Source: Elusimicrobia bacterium GWA2_66_18
GTDB taxonomy: Bacteria > Elusimicrobiota > Elusimicrobia > UBA1565 > UBA9628
Reading direction: 5' to 3'
Assembly: GCA_001799675.1 (NCBI GenBank)
Contig: MGTX01000028.1
Coordinates: 1-64,000, forward strand
Length of the DNA stretch: 64,000 nucleotides
How positions within the stretch are numbered: the first letter of the stretch is position 1; each line of letters begins with the position of its first letter. A model generated the notes under the pieces. That model was given only the letters and a program-made list of their open reading frames with translations, was not told the origin of the DNA and ran no database searches. This document shows positions 8,974 through 17,798 of the stretch, piece by piece. The translations under genes and the position numbers were made by a program.

Positions 8974-9843
8974 GGTCTTTCGTCGGAGATCCGCTCGGAA
9001 AATATTGCGGTACTGCGTGGGCGACATCCCGGCGTGTCGCTTGAATGCCTTATTGAACGCCGAGATGTCGGCGAAACCGACGTCGAAGGCGATCCCGGTC
9101 ACCGCCTGCGCGCCCGACCGGAGTTTTTGCTTGGCGACGTCGACTCGAAGGCGGTTGAGATATTGGATCGGGGTGATGCCGGTCTTGTCTCGAAAGGCGC
9201 GCACGAAATGGAACTTGCTGAGGCCGGCCCGGCTTGCGACCCGCCGCAAATCCAGATCCGGCGAGCCCATCTCATCGCGAAGAACCGCCCGCGCGCGCGC
9301 GGCGGGGCCCGGGTAGTAACCCCTCCTTTCCAGCGTTCGAAGCTCGGCGCTCGCGCCGTGCTTAAGTCCGGTCGTGATCTCGATGACCAGCTCGGTCAAC
9401 GCGCAGTCGACGGCGACGGGGGAGGTCCCGGGAGTGGCGGCGGCGCTAAAAAGAGCGTCGAGGGCGGCTCGAAGAGGCGGAGCGGGTCGCAGCAGGGCGT
9501 CATCGAAGACGAGCTCGTCGGCGTTCATCCGGACGTCCGCAAGGAGATCGTCGACGAAACCCGGGTGGATGATCACCGCGCGCAGATCGCTCAGATTCGG
9601 GTTCGCCGAGCATTCCTCGACATGCCGCTCGCGCGCGTTGAACACCATGAGCGCGTCGTCCTCAATGATCCAGCTCTTGCCGCGAAAGCGCCGCTGATGG
9701 CGCGTGCCCCCGGCGGCGAAGCAAAGCTCGAGGCCGGGATGCTCGGCTTGCGAGTGCTCGTAGTAGCCGGCGGTGGCGACTCGCAGCGTGGTGCAAAGCC
9801 CGAAGTGGTCCCGGCGGCCGGTGACGCAAGAAGCAGATCGCAT
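8971..9843 (-). CDS. AraC/XylS-family transcriptional regulator
   Basis: A 290-residue regulator with an N-terminal cupin-like sensor region (RVATAGYYEHSQAEHPGLEL) and a C-terminal double helix-turn-helix: DLDLRRVASRAGLSKFHF (first HTH) and GIAFDVGFADISAFNKAF with the family signature up to MSPTQYR. It binds DNA as an activator or repressor, probably of the adjacent PPOX and VOC genes. I choose the start at 9843 because a TAAGAT box lies 8 nt upstream; an ATG at 9861 precedes that box and would give an untypical extension. Confidence 0.8.
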   Translation of the reverse strand: MRSASCVTGRRDHFGLCTTLRVATAGYYEHSQAEHPGLELCFAAGGTRHQRRFRGKSWIIEDDALMVFNARERHVEECSANPNLSDLRAVIIHPGFVDDLLADVRMNADELVFDDALLRPAPPLRAALDALFSAAATPGTSPVAVDCALTELVIEITTGLKHGASAELRTLERRGYYPGPAARARAVLRDEMGSPDLDLRRVASRAGLSKFHFVRAFRDKTGITPIQYLNRLRVDVAKQKLRSGAQAVTGIAFDVGFADISAFNKAFKRHAGMSPTQYRNIFRADLRRKT

Positions 9844-9851
9844 CGCGTCCA

Positions 9852-9857
9852 ATCTTA
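9852..9857 (-). promoter_or_regulatory. -10 box (TAAGAT) of a probable leaderless promoter
   Basis: On the minus strand TAAGAT is followed by 8 nt and ATG 9843, the start of the AraC-type gene. Confidence 0.45.
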
Positions 9858-9925
9858 GCATGCGTCGCCGCGCCGCCGCGACGGCCCCTTCGCCGGTTGC
9901 GCGTGACGCCGCGCCGCTGATTCGC

Positions 9926-9931
9926 TAGAAT
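9926..9931 (+). promoter_or_regulatory. -10 box (TAGAAT) of a probable leaderless promoter
   Basis: TAGAAT, six nt (CGGCTC), then ATG 9938 of the CoA-transferase alpha gene. There is no Shine-Dalgarno sequence in the six bases. Confidence 0.6.
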
Positions 9932-9937
9932 CGGCTC

Positions 9938-10843
9938 ATGAAGAATAAAGTCAGGTCGATGAAGGACGCCGTCGCGCAGCTCGTCCATGACGGCGACACG
10001 GTCGTCATCGAGGGCTTCACGCATCTCATCTGCTTCGCGGCCGGCCACGAGATCATCCGCCAGAAGAAGAGGAACCTGACCCTGGCGCGCCTCACGCCCG
10101 ACCTCATCTACGACCAGATGATCGCCGCGGGCGCGGCCAGGAAGCTGGTCTTCTCCTGGGCCGGCAACCCGGGCGTGGGCTCTCTGCACGCCTTTCGCCG
10201 CGCCGTGGAGGCCAAGCCGCCGGCTCTCGACATCGAGGAGTATTCCCACTTCGGCATGGTCGCGCGCCTGTGCGCGGGCGCCGCGAACCTCCCCTTCTGG
10301 CCCCTGCGCGACTACGCGGGCAGCGACATCCCCGGCGCCAACCCCCGCATCAAGACCGTCGATTGCCCCTACACCGGCGAAAAGCTGGCGGCCGTCCCGG
10401 CCCTGCGCCCGGACGTCGTCATCGTCCACGCCCAGCGCGCCGACCGGGACGGCAACACCCAGGTCTGGGGCCTGATGGGCGTCCAGAAGGAGGCGGCCTT
10501 CGCTTCCAAGCGCGTCATCGTCGTCGTCGAGGAGCTCGTCGACGAGTCGGTCATCCGCTCCGACCCCAACCGCACCCTCATCCCGGGCCTGCAGGTCGAC
10601 GCCGTCGTCGTCGAGCCGTGGGGCGCGCACCCGTCCTACGCCCAGGGCTACTACGACCGCGACAACGACTTCTATGTCGCCTGGGACAAGATCGCCCGGG
10701 AGGAGGCAGGCCTCGCCAAGTACCTCGACGAGTTCGTCTACGGCGTCGAGGACCGGGCCGAGTACATGAAGAAGAACCCGGGCCTGGCCGAGCGCCTGAA
10801 GGCCAAACCCCGGGTCTGCGCCGGCGTCGATTACGGCTACTGA
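9938..10843 (+). CDS. CoA-transferase, alpha subunit (glutaconate/3-oxoacid type)
   Basis: A 301-residue family I CoA-transferase alpha subunit: VHDGDTVVIEGFTHLICFAAGHEI is the CoA-binding beginning (gly-phe loop), and AGNPGVGSLHAFRRAVE continues the fold as in GctA/IpdA-like subunits. With its beta partner it moves CoA between acids such as acetoacetate, glutaconate, or a medium-chain acid. The beta subunit is not the next gene but lies 2.3 kb downstream, separated by a toxin-antitoxin cassette array. Both subunits have their own leaderless-type promoter, so the split need not stop the enzyme from being made. Confidence 0.85.
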   Translation: MKNKVRSMKDAVAQLVHDGDTVVIEGFTHLICFAAGHEIIRQKKRNLTLARLTPDLIYDQMIAAGAARKLVFSWAGNPGVGSLHAFRRAVEAKPPALDIEEYSHFGMVARLCAGAANLPFWPLRDYAGSDIPGANPRIKTVDCPYTGEKLAAVPALRPDVVIVHAQRADRDGNTQVWGLMGVQKEAAFASKRVIVVVEELVDESVIRSDPNRTLIPGLQVDAVVVEPWGAHPSYAQGYYDRDNDFYVAWDKIAREEAGLAKYLDEFVYGVEDRAEYMKKNPGLAERLKAKPRVCAGVDYGY

Positions 10844-11174
10844 CGCTTTGCCTCAGTCCATCTCAGAACGGTGACTTGCGTTGCTCCTGACCTGGCATGT
10901 CTTGCTGCCCTTTACCACCCTCTCGGGCATGCCCGAGGGGGCTATTATCGCTACGCGGGCATATGATCCCGCCGTCAAACGAGCCTGTGGAAAACGCGGA
11001 TAACTCGATCCGCGCGGGTTGCATTGTCCCAACCCCAAAAATCGCCGTCGCGTGCCTTCCTGCGCGTCTACAGAACACCTGCCCAGTAGCGCCACCACGC
11101 TTGCGACTCCATTTTTTTCGCATTCAAGGCCCGCCATCACGGCTTATCCGAGGATTGGGGGCAACCTAGGGCCC
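10844..11174 (+). other. Non-coding stretch at the left end of the cassette array
   Basis: No coding frame with convincing codon use is seen. It holds a G+C hairpin (CCTCTCGGG, loop CATG, CCCGAGGGG near 10918-10940) that could end the CoA-transferase alpha transcript, although there is no T-run, and a weak inverted repeat GGGTTG/CAACCC near 11017-11035. It probably includes the left junction of the cassette insertion. I did not find an attI-like site or an integron integrase. Confidence 0.4.
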
Positions 11175-11204
11175 TTGACAAAGCGTACGACTTCCGGTAC
11201 GCTT
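11175..11204 (+). promoter_or_regulatory. Promoter with palindromic operator of the first toxin-antitoxin cassette
   Basis: TTGACA (11175-11180), 17 bp spacer, TACGCT (11198-11203). A perfect inverted repeat AAGCGTAC / GTACGCTT (11181-11188 and 11197-11204) fills the spacer and covers the -10 box, as expected for autorepression by the antitoxin or the toxin-antitoxin complex. A GGAG site lies 7 nt before ATG 11221. Confidence 0.7.
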
Positions 11205-11220
11205 GTAATGGAGACCAAAA

Positions 11221-11463
11221 ATGACCACTCTAACCGCCAGCACTGCCAGAGCACAGCTTTACAAGCTCCTCGATCAAACGGCCTCCTCGCATGAACCCGT
11301 TCAAATCACCGGGAAGCGCTCGAGCTCTGTTCTCATCTCCGAGGAGGACTGGCGCTCGATTCAGGAAACCCTCCATCTGCTCTCGATCCCCGGAATGCGA
11401 GAGTCGATTCGTGCCGGCCTCAAGGCTCCTGTCAGCAAGCTGTCTAAAAAGCTCGCTTGGTGA
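11221..11463 (+). CDS. Phd/YefM-family antitoxin
   Basis: An 80-residue protein: TASTARAQLYKLLDQTASSHEPVQITGKR, followed by SSVLISEEDWRSIQETLHLLSIPGM, is the YefM/Phd N-terminal DNA-binding fold. The C-terminal tail (from about residue 60) would wrap the toxin. It autoregulates through the palindrome in its promoter. The stop overlaps the toxin start (GTGA). It is the first gene of an integron-like cassette that ends with the attC site at 11733-11815. Confidence 0.85.
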   Translation: MTTLTASTARAQLYKLLDQTASSHEPVQITGKRSSSVLISEEDWRSIQETLHLLSIPGMRESIRAGLKAPVSKLSKKLAW

Positions 11464-11723
11464 GCTGGCAACTCGTCTTTACCAAACAGGCCCAAAAGGA
11501 CGCGAAGAAGCTGTCTTCCGCGGGCCTAAGACCGAAGGCGGAAGCGCTGCTTGAAGTCCCACGGAAGAACCCCTTTCAAAATCCGCCTCCGTACGAAAAA
11601 CTGGTTGGAGATCTGGCAGGTGCATATTCCAGACGGATCAACATCCAGCACCGCTTGGTCTATCAGGTTTTGCCGGAAATCAAAACCGTAAAAGTCATCC
11701 GGCTTTGGACTCATTACGAATGA
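11460..11723 (+). CDS. YoeB/Txe-family mRNA-interferase toxin
   Basis: An 87-residue RelE-superfamily toxin: WQLVFTKQAQKDAKKL at the N-terminus, the PFQNPPPYEKLVGDLAGAYSRRINIQHRLVYQV core, and the C-terminal VKVIRLWTHYE match YoeB/Txe enzymes, which cut mRNA on the ribosome. The usual catalytic Glu (near PYEKL), Arg (SRRIN) and C-terminal His/Tyr are present. I take GTG 11460, which overlaps the antitoxin stop, over TTG 11457. Part of the same cassette as the Phd-type antitoxin. Confidence 0.85.
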   Translation: MSWQLVFTKQAQKDAKKLSSAGLRPKAEALLEVPRKNPFQNPPPYEKLVGDLAGAYSRRINIQHRLVYQVLPEIKTVKVIRLWTHYE

Positions 11724-11732
11724 TGCCGTCTG

Positions 11733-11815
11733 CGCATAACCATTTGCTTCTGCCGCCCGCCGCCTCGTTTGGGTGGATAGTTGAAGCGGCGGCGGCAAAC
11801 CCTCTGCGTTATGCG
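11733..11815 (+). repeat. attC-like recombination site (cassette 1)
   Basis: Imperfect palindrome of 83 bp directly after the toxin. Outer arms CGCATAAC (11733-11740) and GTTATGCG (11808-11815) carry the AAC/GTT core of attC sites; next TTTGC/GCAAA pair; then TGCCGCC-c-GCCGC pairs with GCGGC-GGCGGCA leaving one unpaired base, the extrahelical base typical of attC. The central loop (about 11770-11785) would be the variable terminal structure. Position after a gene and in the gene direction fits an integron cassette. Confidence 0.75.
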
Positions 11816-11867
11816 TCCAGCTAACGCTCACGGATGCGCAAGTGACCTGCGCGCCATCGTTTTGGCC

Positions 11868-11897
11868 TTGACTTGTATATACTCCATGTATTACACT
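11868..11897 (+). promoter_or_regulatory. Promoter of the BrnT-type cassette
   Basis: TTGACT (11868-11873), 18 bp, TACACT (11892-11897), then 8 nt to ATG 11906, so the transcript is leaderless or nearly so. The spacer holds two TGTAT-type direct repeats (11874 and 11887 regions), possible antitoxin contacts. Confidence 0.55.
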
Positions 11898-11905
11898 AGA
11901 ACCTG

Positions 11906-12409
11906 ATGACCATTCGGTGGGATTCCCGCAAAAGCGAGCTACTAAAACGCACGCGGGGCGTCTCGTTCGAGGAGATTCTTAAAGCAACGCCGCTGGGCGC
12001 CAGGGAAAATCCGGTGAGGTCACAGCAGAATATTCTCCTTTTCGAACTGCATGGCTACATTTGGATCGTGCCTTATGTGGAGCGCGGCGATGAGATATTC
12101 CTCAAGACTCTCTATCCCAGCCGAAAGTTCACAAAGAAATGGCGCCAAGGAGAGCTTTTCATGAAGAAAATTAAACTTAGTCGTAGCGAGAAGGCGATCG
12201 AAGCGGCATTAATCCGCGGTGAATATCGGCCTGTGAAAAAGGCTGAATTTGACCGAATAGCCGAAGCCATAGCCAGGCGCAAAAAGGATGCCGTGCTGAA
12301 TATCCGGGTCAACAGCCACGACTTGGACAGCATTAAGCAGAAAGCCAAACAGATGGGAATTCCGTATCAGACATTCGTGTCGGAACTGATTCACCAGTAC
12401 GCAGTCTGA
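11906..12409 (+). CDS. BrnT-like toxin fused in frame to its antitoxin
   Basis: One frame of 167 codons with two parts. Residues 1-80 (TIRWDSRKSELLKRTRGVSF, then EEIFLKTLYPSRKFTKKW) are a BrnT-like RelE-fold toxin that in relatives ends just after SRK-TKKY. Residues 86-167 (MKKIKLSRSEKAIEAALIRG to YQTFVSELIHQ) are the partner antitoxin with a C-terminal ribbon-helix-helix region that in relatives is a separate downstream gene. No stop codon lies between them. ATG 12161 has a good ribosome site, so free antitoxin can also be made. The cassette ends in the attC site at 12408. Confidence 0.75.
   Translation: MTIRWDSRKSELLKRTRGVSFEEILKATPLGARENPVRSQQNILLFELHGYIWIVPYVERGDEIFLKTLYPSRKFTKKWRQGELFMKKIKLSRSEKAIEAALIRGEYRPVKKAEFDRIAEAIARRKKDAVLNIRVNSHDLDSIKQKAKQMGIPYQTFVSELIHQYAV
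12147..12163 (+). promoter_or_regulatory. Internal ribosome-binding site and start for the antitoxin part
   Basis: AAGGAGAG (12147-12154), 6 nt, ATG (12161-12163), inside the fused toxin-antitoxin frame. It marks where the ancestral antitoxin gene began and would let antitoxin be made in excess of the fusion. Confidence 0.6.
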
Positions 12410-12481
12410 CGCATAACATCGGCTTGAACGGACGGCGGCCGGTGAGGAACTCCGATAGCCGCCGCCGTTCAGCCTGGCGTC
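12408..12481 (+). repeat. attC-like recombination site (cassette 2)
   Basis: Begins at the stop of the fused gene. Outer pair GACGC (12408-12412) with GCGTC (12477-12481); CGCATAAC core at 12410-12417. The arm GGCTTGAACGGACGGCGGC pairs with GCCGCCGCCGTTCAGCC if one T and one A stay unpaired, the two-extrahelical-base pattern of attC. The right-hand core GTT is altered (GTCTAGG). Confidence 0.7.
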
Positions 12482-12527
12482 TAGGCATCTCTACCCGCAA
12501 AACGGAAAAACGAACGGCTTTTTGGCC

Positions 12528-12556
12528 TTGCGAAAGTATACCCCTGGGTGTATACT
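12528..12556 (+). promoter_or_regulatory. Promoter and operator of the third toxin-antitoxin cassette
   Basis: TTGCGA (12528-12533), 17 bp, TATACT (12551-12556), 6 nt, ATG 12563: a full sigma70-like promoter with a leaderless start. The near-palindrome AGTATAC...GTATACT (12535-12556) fills the spacer and includes the -10 box, so bound antitoxin would block polymerase. Confidence 0.7.
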
Positions 12557-12562
12557 AAACAC

Positions 12563-12835
12563 ATGACTAGAACCATTACCCTCAAAGCACTTCGTCCTGA
12601 GCTCCCGCATGTCGCGGACTCCATTGAGTCCAAGCTGGATCGCTATATCGTCACTCGGCACGGGCACCCCGTAATGATGCTCATCAGCCCCGAGGACTAC
12701 GAGGGGTTGCTTGAAACCATCGAGGTGCTTTCGGATAAATCCGCCGCCAAGCGAATCCGCAAGTCTTGGAAAGAGGCGCGCGCTGGCAAGACTGTCTCCC
12801 TGGAAGCGCTCCGGCGCAGATTAGAAGGTGTATAG
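12563..12835 (+). CDS. Phd/YefM-family antitoxin
   Basis: A 90-residue protein: TRTITLKALRPELPHVADSI, then YIVTRHGHPVMMLISPEDYEGLLETIEVL, is the Phd/YefM fold; the C-terminal EALRRRLEGV tail is the toxin-binding region. ATG 12563 is chosen since it lies 6 nt after the -10 box; an upstream GTG/ATG pair lies within the promoter. The 3' end overlaps the toxin start by 8 bp. It probably represses its own promoter through the adjoining palindrome. Confidence 0.85.
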   Translation: MTRTITLKALRPELPHVADSIESKLDRYIVTRHGHPVMMLISPEDYEGLLETIEVLSDKSAAKRIRKSWKEARAGKTVSLEALRRRLEGV

Positions 12836-13091
12836 AGTCGAGCTGAGCCGGCAAGCGGAAAAGGACCTCGAGAAGGTCTATCGGTCTGATAAGAAGCTTT
12901 ATCAGCGCTTCATCAACTCGTTTCAGGCAATCTCTCGAAATCCGATGGCAGAGGGCAAGCCTCTTCATGGTGAGCTTAAGGGATTACGGTCATACCGCTT
13001 CGGCAGCTACCGGATTTTGTACGAAGTGCGACACGGCGAACTGCTCGTGATCGTCATTGATCTCGGCCATCGACGTGAGATCTACAAGTGA
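12828..13091 (+). CDS. RelE/ParE-family toxin
   Basis: An 87-residue toxin with GTG start inside the antitoxin gene. YRVELSRQAEKDLEKVYR at the N-terminus, LHGELKGLRSYRFGSYRILYEV in the middle and VIDLGHRREIYK at the end are the RelE pattern (Arg-rich core and C-terminal H-R-x-x-I-Y). RelE members cut mRNA at the ribosome; ParE members poison gyrase; the C-terminal GHRREIYK favours the RelE branch. The third toxin-antitoxin pair in 1.9 kb, all in the same direction. Confidence 0.85.
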   Translation: MYRVELSRQAEKDLEKVYRSDKKLYQRFINSFQAISRNPMAEGKPLHGELKGLRSYRFGSYRILYEVRHGELLVIVIDLGHRREIYK

Positions 13092-13101
13092 AACGCTTAA
13101 T

Positions 13102-13137
13102 GCCCAACCATCGGATAGAGCCGCCGGGCGCTCTATC
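13102..13137 (+). repeat. Partial attC-like site (cassette 3)
   Basis: GCCCAAC (13102-13108) fits the RYYYAAC left core of attC, followed by a perfect hairpin GATAGAGC / GCTCTATC (13114-13121, 13130-13137). No GTT right core is seen before the CoA-transferase beta promoter, so the site is truncated or decayed, or marks the right junction of the array. Confidence 0.45.
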
Positions 13138-13177
13138 AGGCGGCCTGTGCCTCTGGCGGCGCCTCGACGAGAAAAGC

Positions 13178-13183
13178 TAAAAT
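13178..13183 (+). promoter_or_regulatory. -10 box (TAAAAT) of a probable leaderless promoter
   Basis: TAAAAT, 6 nt (CACGGC), ATG 13190 of the CoA-transferase beta gene. It gives the beta subunit a promoter of its own right after the cassette array. Confidence 0.6.
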
Positions 13184-13189
13184 CACGGC

Positions 13190-13927
13190 ATGCCCGCTAC
13201 GACCGAGGCCGCGACCGACTACACCCTCAACGAGCTGATGTGCGTGCTGGCCGCCCGCGAGATCGAGGACGGAGACGTCGTCTTCGTCGGCATCGGCCTG
13301 CCCAACCTCGCCTGCAACCTGGCCCGCGCCACCCACGCCCCGAACATGACGCTCATCTACGAGTCCGGCGCCGTGGGCGCCGTGCCCGAGCGAGTGCCCC
13401 CCTCCATCGGGGACCCCGCGCTCGTCACCGGCTCGCTCATGGTCGCCTCCATGGCCGACATCTTCCAGTCCTTCCTGCAGAACGGCAAGATCCAGGTCGG
13501 CTTCCTCGGCGGCGCGCAGGTGGACAAGCGCGGCAACATCAATACCACCGCCGTCGGTCCGTACCAGGCCCCCAAGGTCCGCCTGCCCGGCTCCGGCGGG
13601 GCCTGCGAGATCGCCATCCACGCCCGGCGCGTCATCATCGTCGCCAAGCTCGACAAGCGCGCCTTCCCGGACACCGTGGACTTCATCACCTCCCCCGGCA
13701 AGCGCGTCGCCAAGATCATCACAAACATGGGCATACTGGAACCCGACGCCTCGGGCGAGATGGCCCTGACCGCGCTCTACCCCGGCGTCGCCTTCGAACA
13801 GGTCCAAGAGAACGTGGGCTGGAAGCTCAAGCGCAAGAGCGCTCTCCTTCCCGTCGCCCCGCCCCGCGCGCGAGAGATCGAACTCCTGCGCACCCAGCTC
13901 GACCCCAATCGTCTCCACATCAAATAA
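13190..13927 (+). CDS. CoA-transferase, beta subunit
   Basis: A 245-residue family I CoA-transferase beta subunit. YESGAVGAVPERVP carries the catalytic glutamate (about Glu58) that forms the acyl-CoA-derived thioester; GGAQVDKRGNINTTAVG and LPGSGGACEIA are conserved loops of the fold. It pairs with the alpha subunit at 9938-10843. EttA follows after 13 bp, so the two may share an mRNA. Confidence 0.85.
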   Translation: MPATTEAATDYTLNELMCVLAAREIEDGDVVFVGIGLPNLACNLARATHAPNMTLIYESGAVGAVPERVPPSIGDPALVTGSLMVASMADIFQSFLQNGKIQVGFLGGAQVDKRGNINTTAVGPYQAPKVRLPGSGGACEIAIHARRVIIVAKLDKRAFPDTVDFITSPGKRVAKIITNMGILEPDASGEMALTALYPGVAFEQVQENVGWKLKRKSALLPVAPPRAREIELLRTQLDPNRLHIK

Positions 13928-13940
13928 GAGGCACGACACC

Positions 13941-15629
<1,689 letters not shown>

Positions 15630-15643
15630 GCCCTTTCTAAGCG

Positions 15644-16783
15644 TCAGCCGAGTATTTCGCGCGCCACGATGAGGGACTGGACTTCCGTCGTGCCTTCATA
15701 TATTTCCGTCACCCGCGCGTCACGGAAATATCTTTCCACCGGGAATTCACGGATATAGCCGTTGCCCCCATGGATCTGGAGGGCGTCGAAGCAGGCTTTA
15801 TTGGCCGCGCGCGAGGCGAAGGATTTGGCCATCGAGGCTTCCTTCGTGCATTTTTTGCCTTCGGCCAGGAGCGACGCCGCGCGGTACACGAGAAGCCGCG
15901 CCGCGTCGAGGTTGGTCGCCATGTCCGCGATCTTGGCCTGCGTCAGCTGGAAGGACGCGAGCGTCTTGCCGAACTGCTTGCGCTCCTTGGCGTATGAGAC
16001 GGCCTCCTCAAGGGCGGCGCGCCCGATGCCCACCGACTGGGCCGCGATGCCCACGCGGCCCGAGTCGAGAAGGCTCATCGCGATTTTAAAACCGCCGCCG
16101 ACGGGGCCGAGGAGTTGGCCCTTCGGTATCTTCGCGTTTTGGAAGACAAGCTCGCGCGTGTCCGAGGCGCGCAGGCCCATCTTCTTTTCTTTTTTACCGA
16201 CGCTGAAGCCCGGCATGCCCTTCTCGACGATCAGACAGGCGATCCCTCGCGAGCCCGCCTCGCGATTCGTGGAGACGAAGACGACGAAGACCTGGGCGAA
16301 GCCCCCGTTGGTCACCCAGGCCTTGGTCCCGTTGACCAGGAAGTGATCGCCTTGGTCCGCCGCGAAAGTCGCGAGAGAACCGGCGTCCGTCCCGGCGTTC
16401 GGCTCTGAAAGGCAATAGGCCCCCACCCAATCGCCGGCGGCGAGCTTCGGAAGATACTTCTTCTTCTGCTCCTCGGCGCCGTGCTTGACGATGGCCGCGC
16501 AGACGAGCGAGTTATGGACCGTCACGCAGACCTGGAAAGCGGCCGAGCCGCGGGCCAATTCCTCCATCGCCGCGGCGTAGGCCAGGGGATCGACGCCCAG
16601 ACCGCCGAAAGCCTCGGGCACCGAGAGCCCGAAGAAGCCCAGTTGCGCGCCTTCCCGGTAGACCTCGGCGGGGATGGCCTCGCGTTCATCCCAGGCCAAG
16701 GCGCCCGGCTTAAGGCGCTTGTCCGCGAACTCCTTGGCGGAGTCGCGAAGCATCGTCATCGATTCCGTCAGCTCGAAATCCAT
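15644..16783 (-). CDS. Acyl-CoA dehydrogenase, short-chain (butyryl-CoA) type
   Basis: A 379-residue FAD flavoprotein of the usual length for short-chain acyl-CoA dehydrogenases. Signatures: YCLSEPNAGTDA and WVTNGGFAQVFVVF (FAD/substrate strands), and the catalytic base in YEGTTEVQ (about Glu363). It oxidises a short acyl-CoA, or works in reverse with an electron-bifurcating ETF in fermenters; no etfAB is seen here. The ATG shares one base with the stop of the upstream 3-hydroxyacyl-CoA dehydrogenase gene (TAATG), so the two are translated together. Confidence 0.9.
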   Translation of the reverse strand: MDFELTESMTMLRDSAKEFADKRLKPGALAWDEREAIPAEVYREGAQLGFFGLSVPEAFGGLGVDPLAYAAAMEELARGSAAFQVCVTVHNSLVCAAIVKHGAEEQKKKYLPKLAAGDWVGAYCLSEPNAGTDAGSLATFAADQGDHFLVNGTKAWVTNGGFAQVFVVFVSTNREAGSRGIACLIVEKGMPGFSVGKKEKKMGLRASDTRELVFQNAKIPKGQLLGPVGGGFKIAMSLLDSGRVGIAAQSVGIGRAALEEAVSYAKERKQFGKTLASFQLTQAKIADMATNLDAARLLVYRAASLLAEGKKCTKEASMAKSFASRAANKACFDALQIHGGNGYIREFPVERYFRDARVTEIYEGTTEVQSLIVAREILG

Positions 16784-17640
16784 TATTTCCCGGGGTAGTC
16801 GTAGAAGCCGGAGCCCGACTTCACCCCCAGCCGTCCCGCCTGCACCATTTGACGCAGCAGCGGGCACGGCCGATATTTCGAGTCGCAAAAACCCTGGTGG
16901 AGGACTTCCATGATGGCCAGGCAGACGTCGAGGCCGATATAGTCGGCGAGCTGCAAGGGACCCATCGGATGCGCCATGCCCAGCTTCATGACGGCGTCGA
17001 TGTCCTCCTTCGTCGAGACGCCTTCCATCAGGCAGAAGATCGCCTCGTTGATCATCGGCATCAAGACGCGATTGGAGATGAACCCGGGGAAGTCCTTGGC
17101 CGAGGCGGGAGTCTTCCCGAGCGCGATCGATAATTCGCGCGCGGCCTGATACGTCTCATCGGACGTCTGTAGGCCGCGGATGAGCTCGACGAGCTTCATC
17201 ACCGGGACCGGGTTCATGAAGTGCATGCCGATGACCCGCGACGGGTCCTTGACCGAAGCTGCGATTTCGGTAACGGCAAGAGAGGATGTATTCGTGGCCA
17301 GGATGGCGCCGGGCGCGGCCGCCGCGTCGAGTTCGCGGAAGACGGATTTCTTGAGCTCCATGCGCTCCGAGACTGCCTCGACGGCGAACTGGAAGCCGGG
17401 GGCCTCCTTCGGCGAGAGGGCGGGCTTGATGCGCGCCAAGGCCGCGTCCCTGCCGGCGGCCGTGACGGCGCCCTTGGCGACCTGCCGGTCCAGGTTCCTG
17501 GCGATGACGGCCAGGGCCTTGTCGGCCAGTTCCTTCTTTGCCTCCACCAAAGTCACCTCGAAATCCTTCAGCGCGAAGACGTGGGCTATGCCGTTGCCCA
17601 TCGTGCCTCCGCCCACGACGCATACGCGCTTGATGTCCAT
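16783..17640 (-). CDS. 3-hydroxybutyryl-CoA dehydrogenase
   Basis: A 285-residue NAD-dependent 3-hydroxyacyl-CoA dehydrogenase. The Rossmann loop is VVGGGTMGNGIAHVFA near residues 8-23; NTSSLAVTEIA and GMHFMNPVPVMKLVE carry the catalytic Ser/His (GMHFMNP, His about 139), and LPRVLMP-like SNRVLMPMINEAIF closes the C-terminal domain. It interconverts acetoacetyl-CoA and (S)-3-hydroxybutyryl-CoA. It is first in the two-gene operon with the acyl-CoA dehydrogenase. A TAACAT box lies 6 nt before its ATG. Confidence 0.9.
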   Translation of the reverse strand: MDIKRVCVVGGGTMGNGIAHVFALKDFEVTLVEAKKELADKALAVIARNLDRQVAKGAVTAAGRDAALARIKPALSPKEAPGFQFAVEAVSERMELKKSVFRELDAAAAPGAILATNTSSLAVTEIAASVKDPSRVIGMHFMNPVPVMKLVELIRGLQTSDETYQAARELSIALGKTPASAKDFPGFISNRVLMPMINEAIFCLMEGVSTKEDIDAVMKLGMAHPMGPLQLADYIGLDVCLAIMEVLHQGFCDSKYRPCPLLRQMVQAGRLGVKSGSGFYDYPGK

Positions 17641-17646
17641 GCGCGG

Positions 17647-17652
17647 ATGTTA
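17647..17652 (-). promoter_or_regulatory. -10 box (TAACAT) of a probable leaderless promoter
   Basis: Minus strand: TAACAT, 6 nt (CCGCGC), ATG 17640. No ribosome site fits in the six bases. Confidence 0.5.
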
Positions 17653-17785
17653 CAAATTCCTCCCGGGCGCGTCCAACGGCATGGGCCGCTATCGCCCGAT
17701 GAGGCCGAAAGACCCAAGACGGGTGAGCCCCATTGCCCCGCCCGGGCTTCCCCTCTTGGCCCATAGGGCTTTGGCGGGTCTGTCC

Positions 17786-17791
17786 TAGAAT
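17786..17791 (+). promoter_or_regulatory. -10 box (TAGAAT) of a probable leaderless promoter
   Basis: TAGAAT, 7 nt (GGGGGCA), ATG 17799. The box overlaps an alternative ATG at 17790, which argues for 17799 as the true start. Confidence 0.55.
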
Positions 17792-17798
17792 GGGGGCA

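Noticed and set aside
17680..17720. Sequence CCGATGAGGCCGAAA resembles a hammerhead ribozyme core.
   Set aside because: The core is altered (CCGATGA for CTGATGA), stem II would have no loop, and stems I and III do not pair. It also lies upstream of a leaderless promoter.
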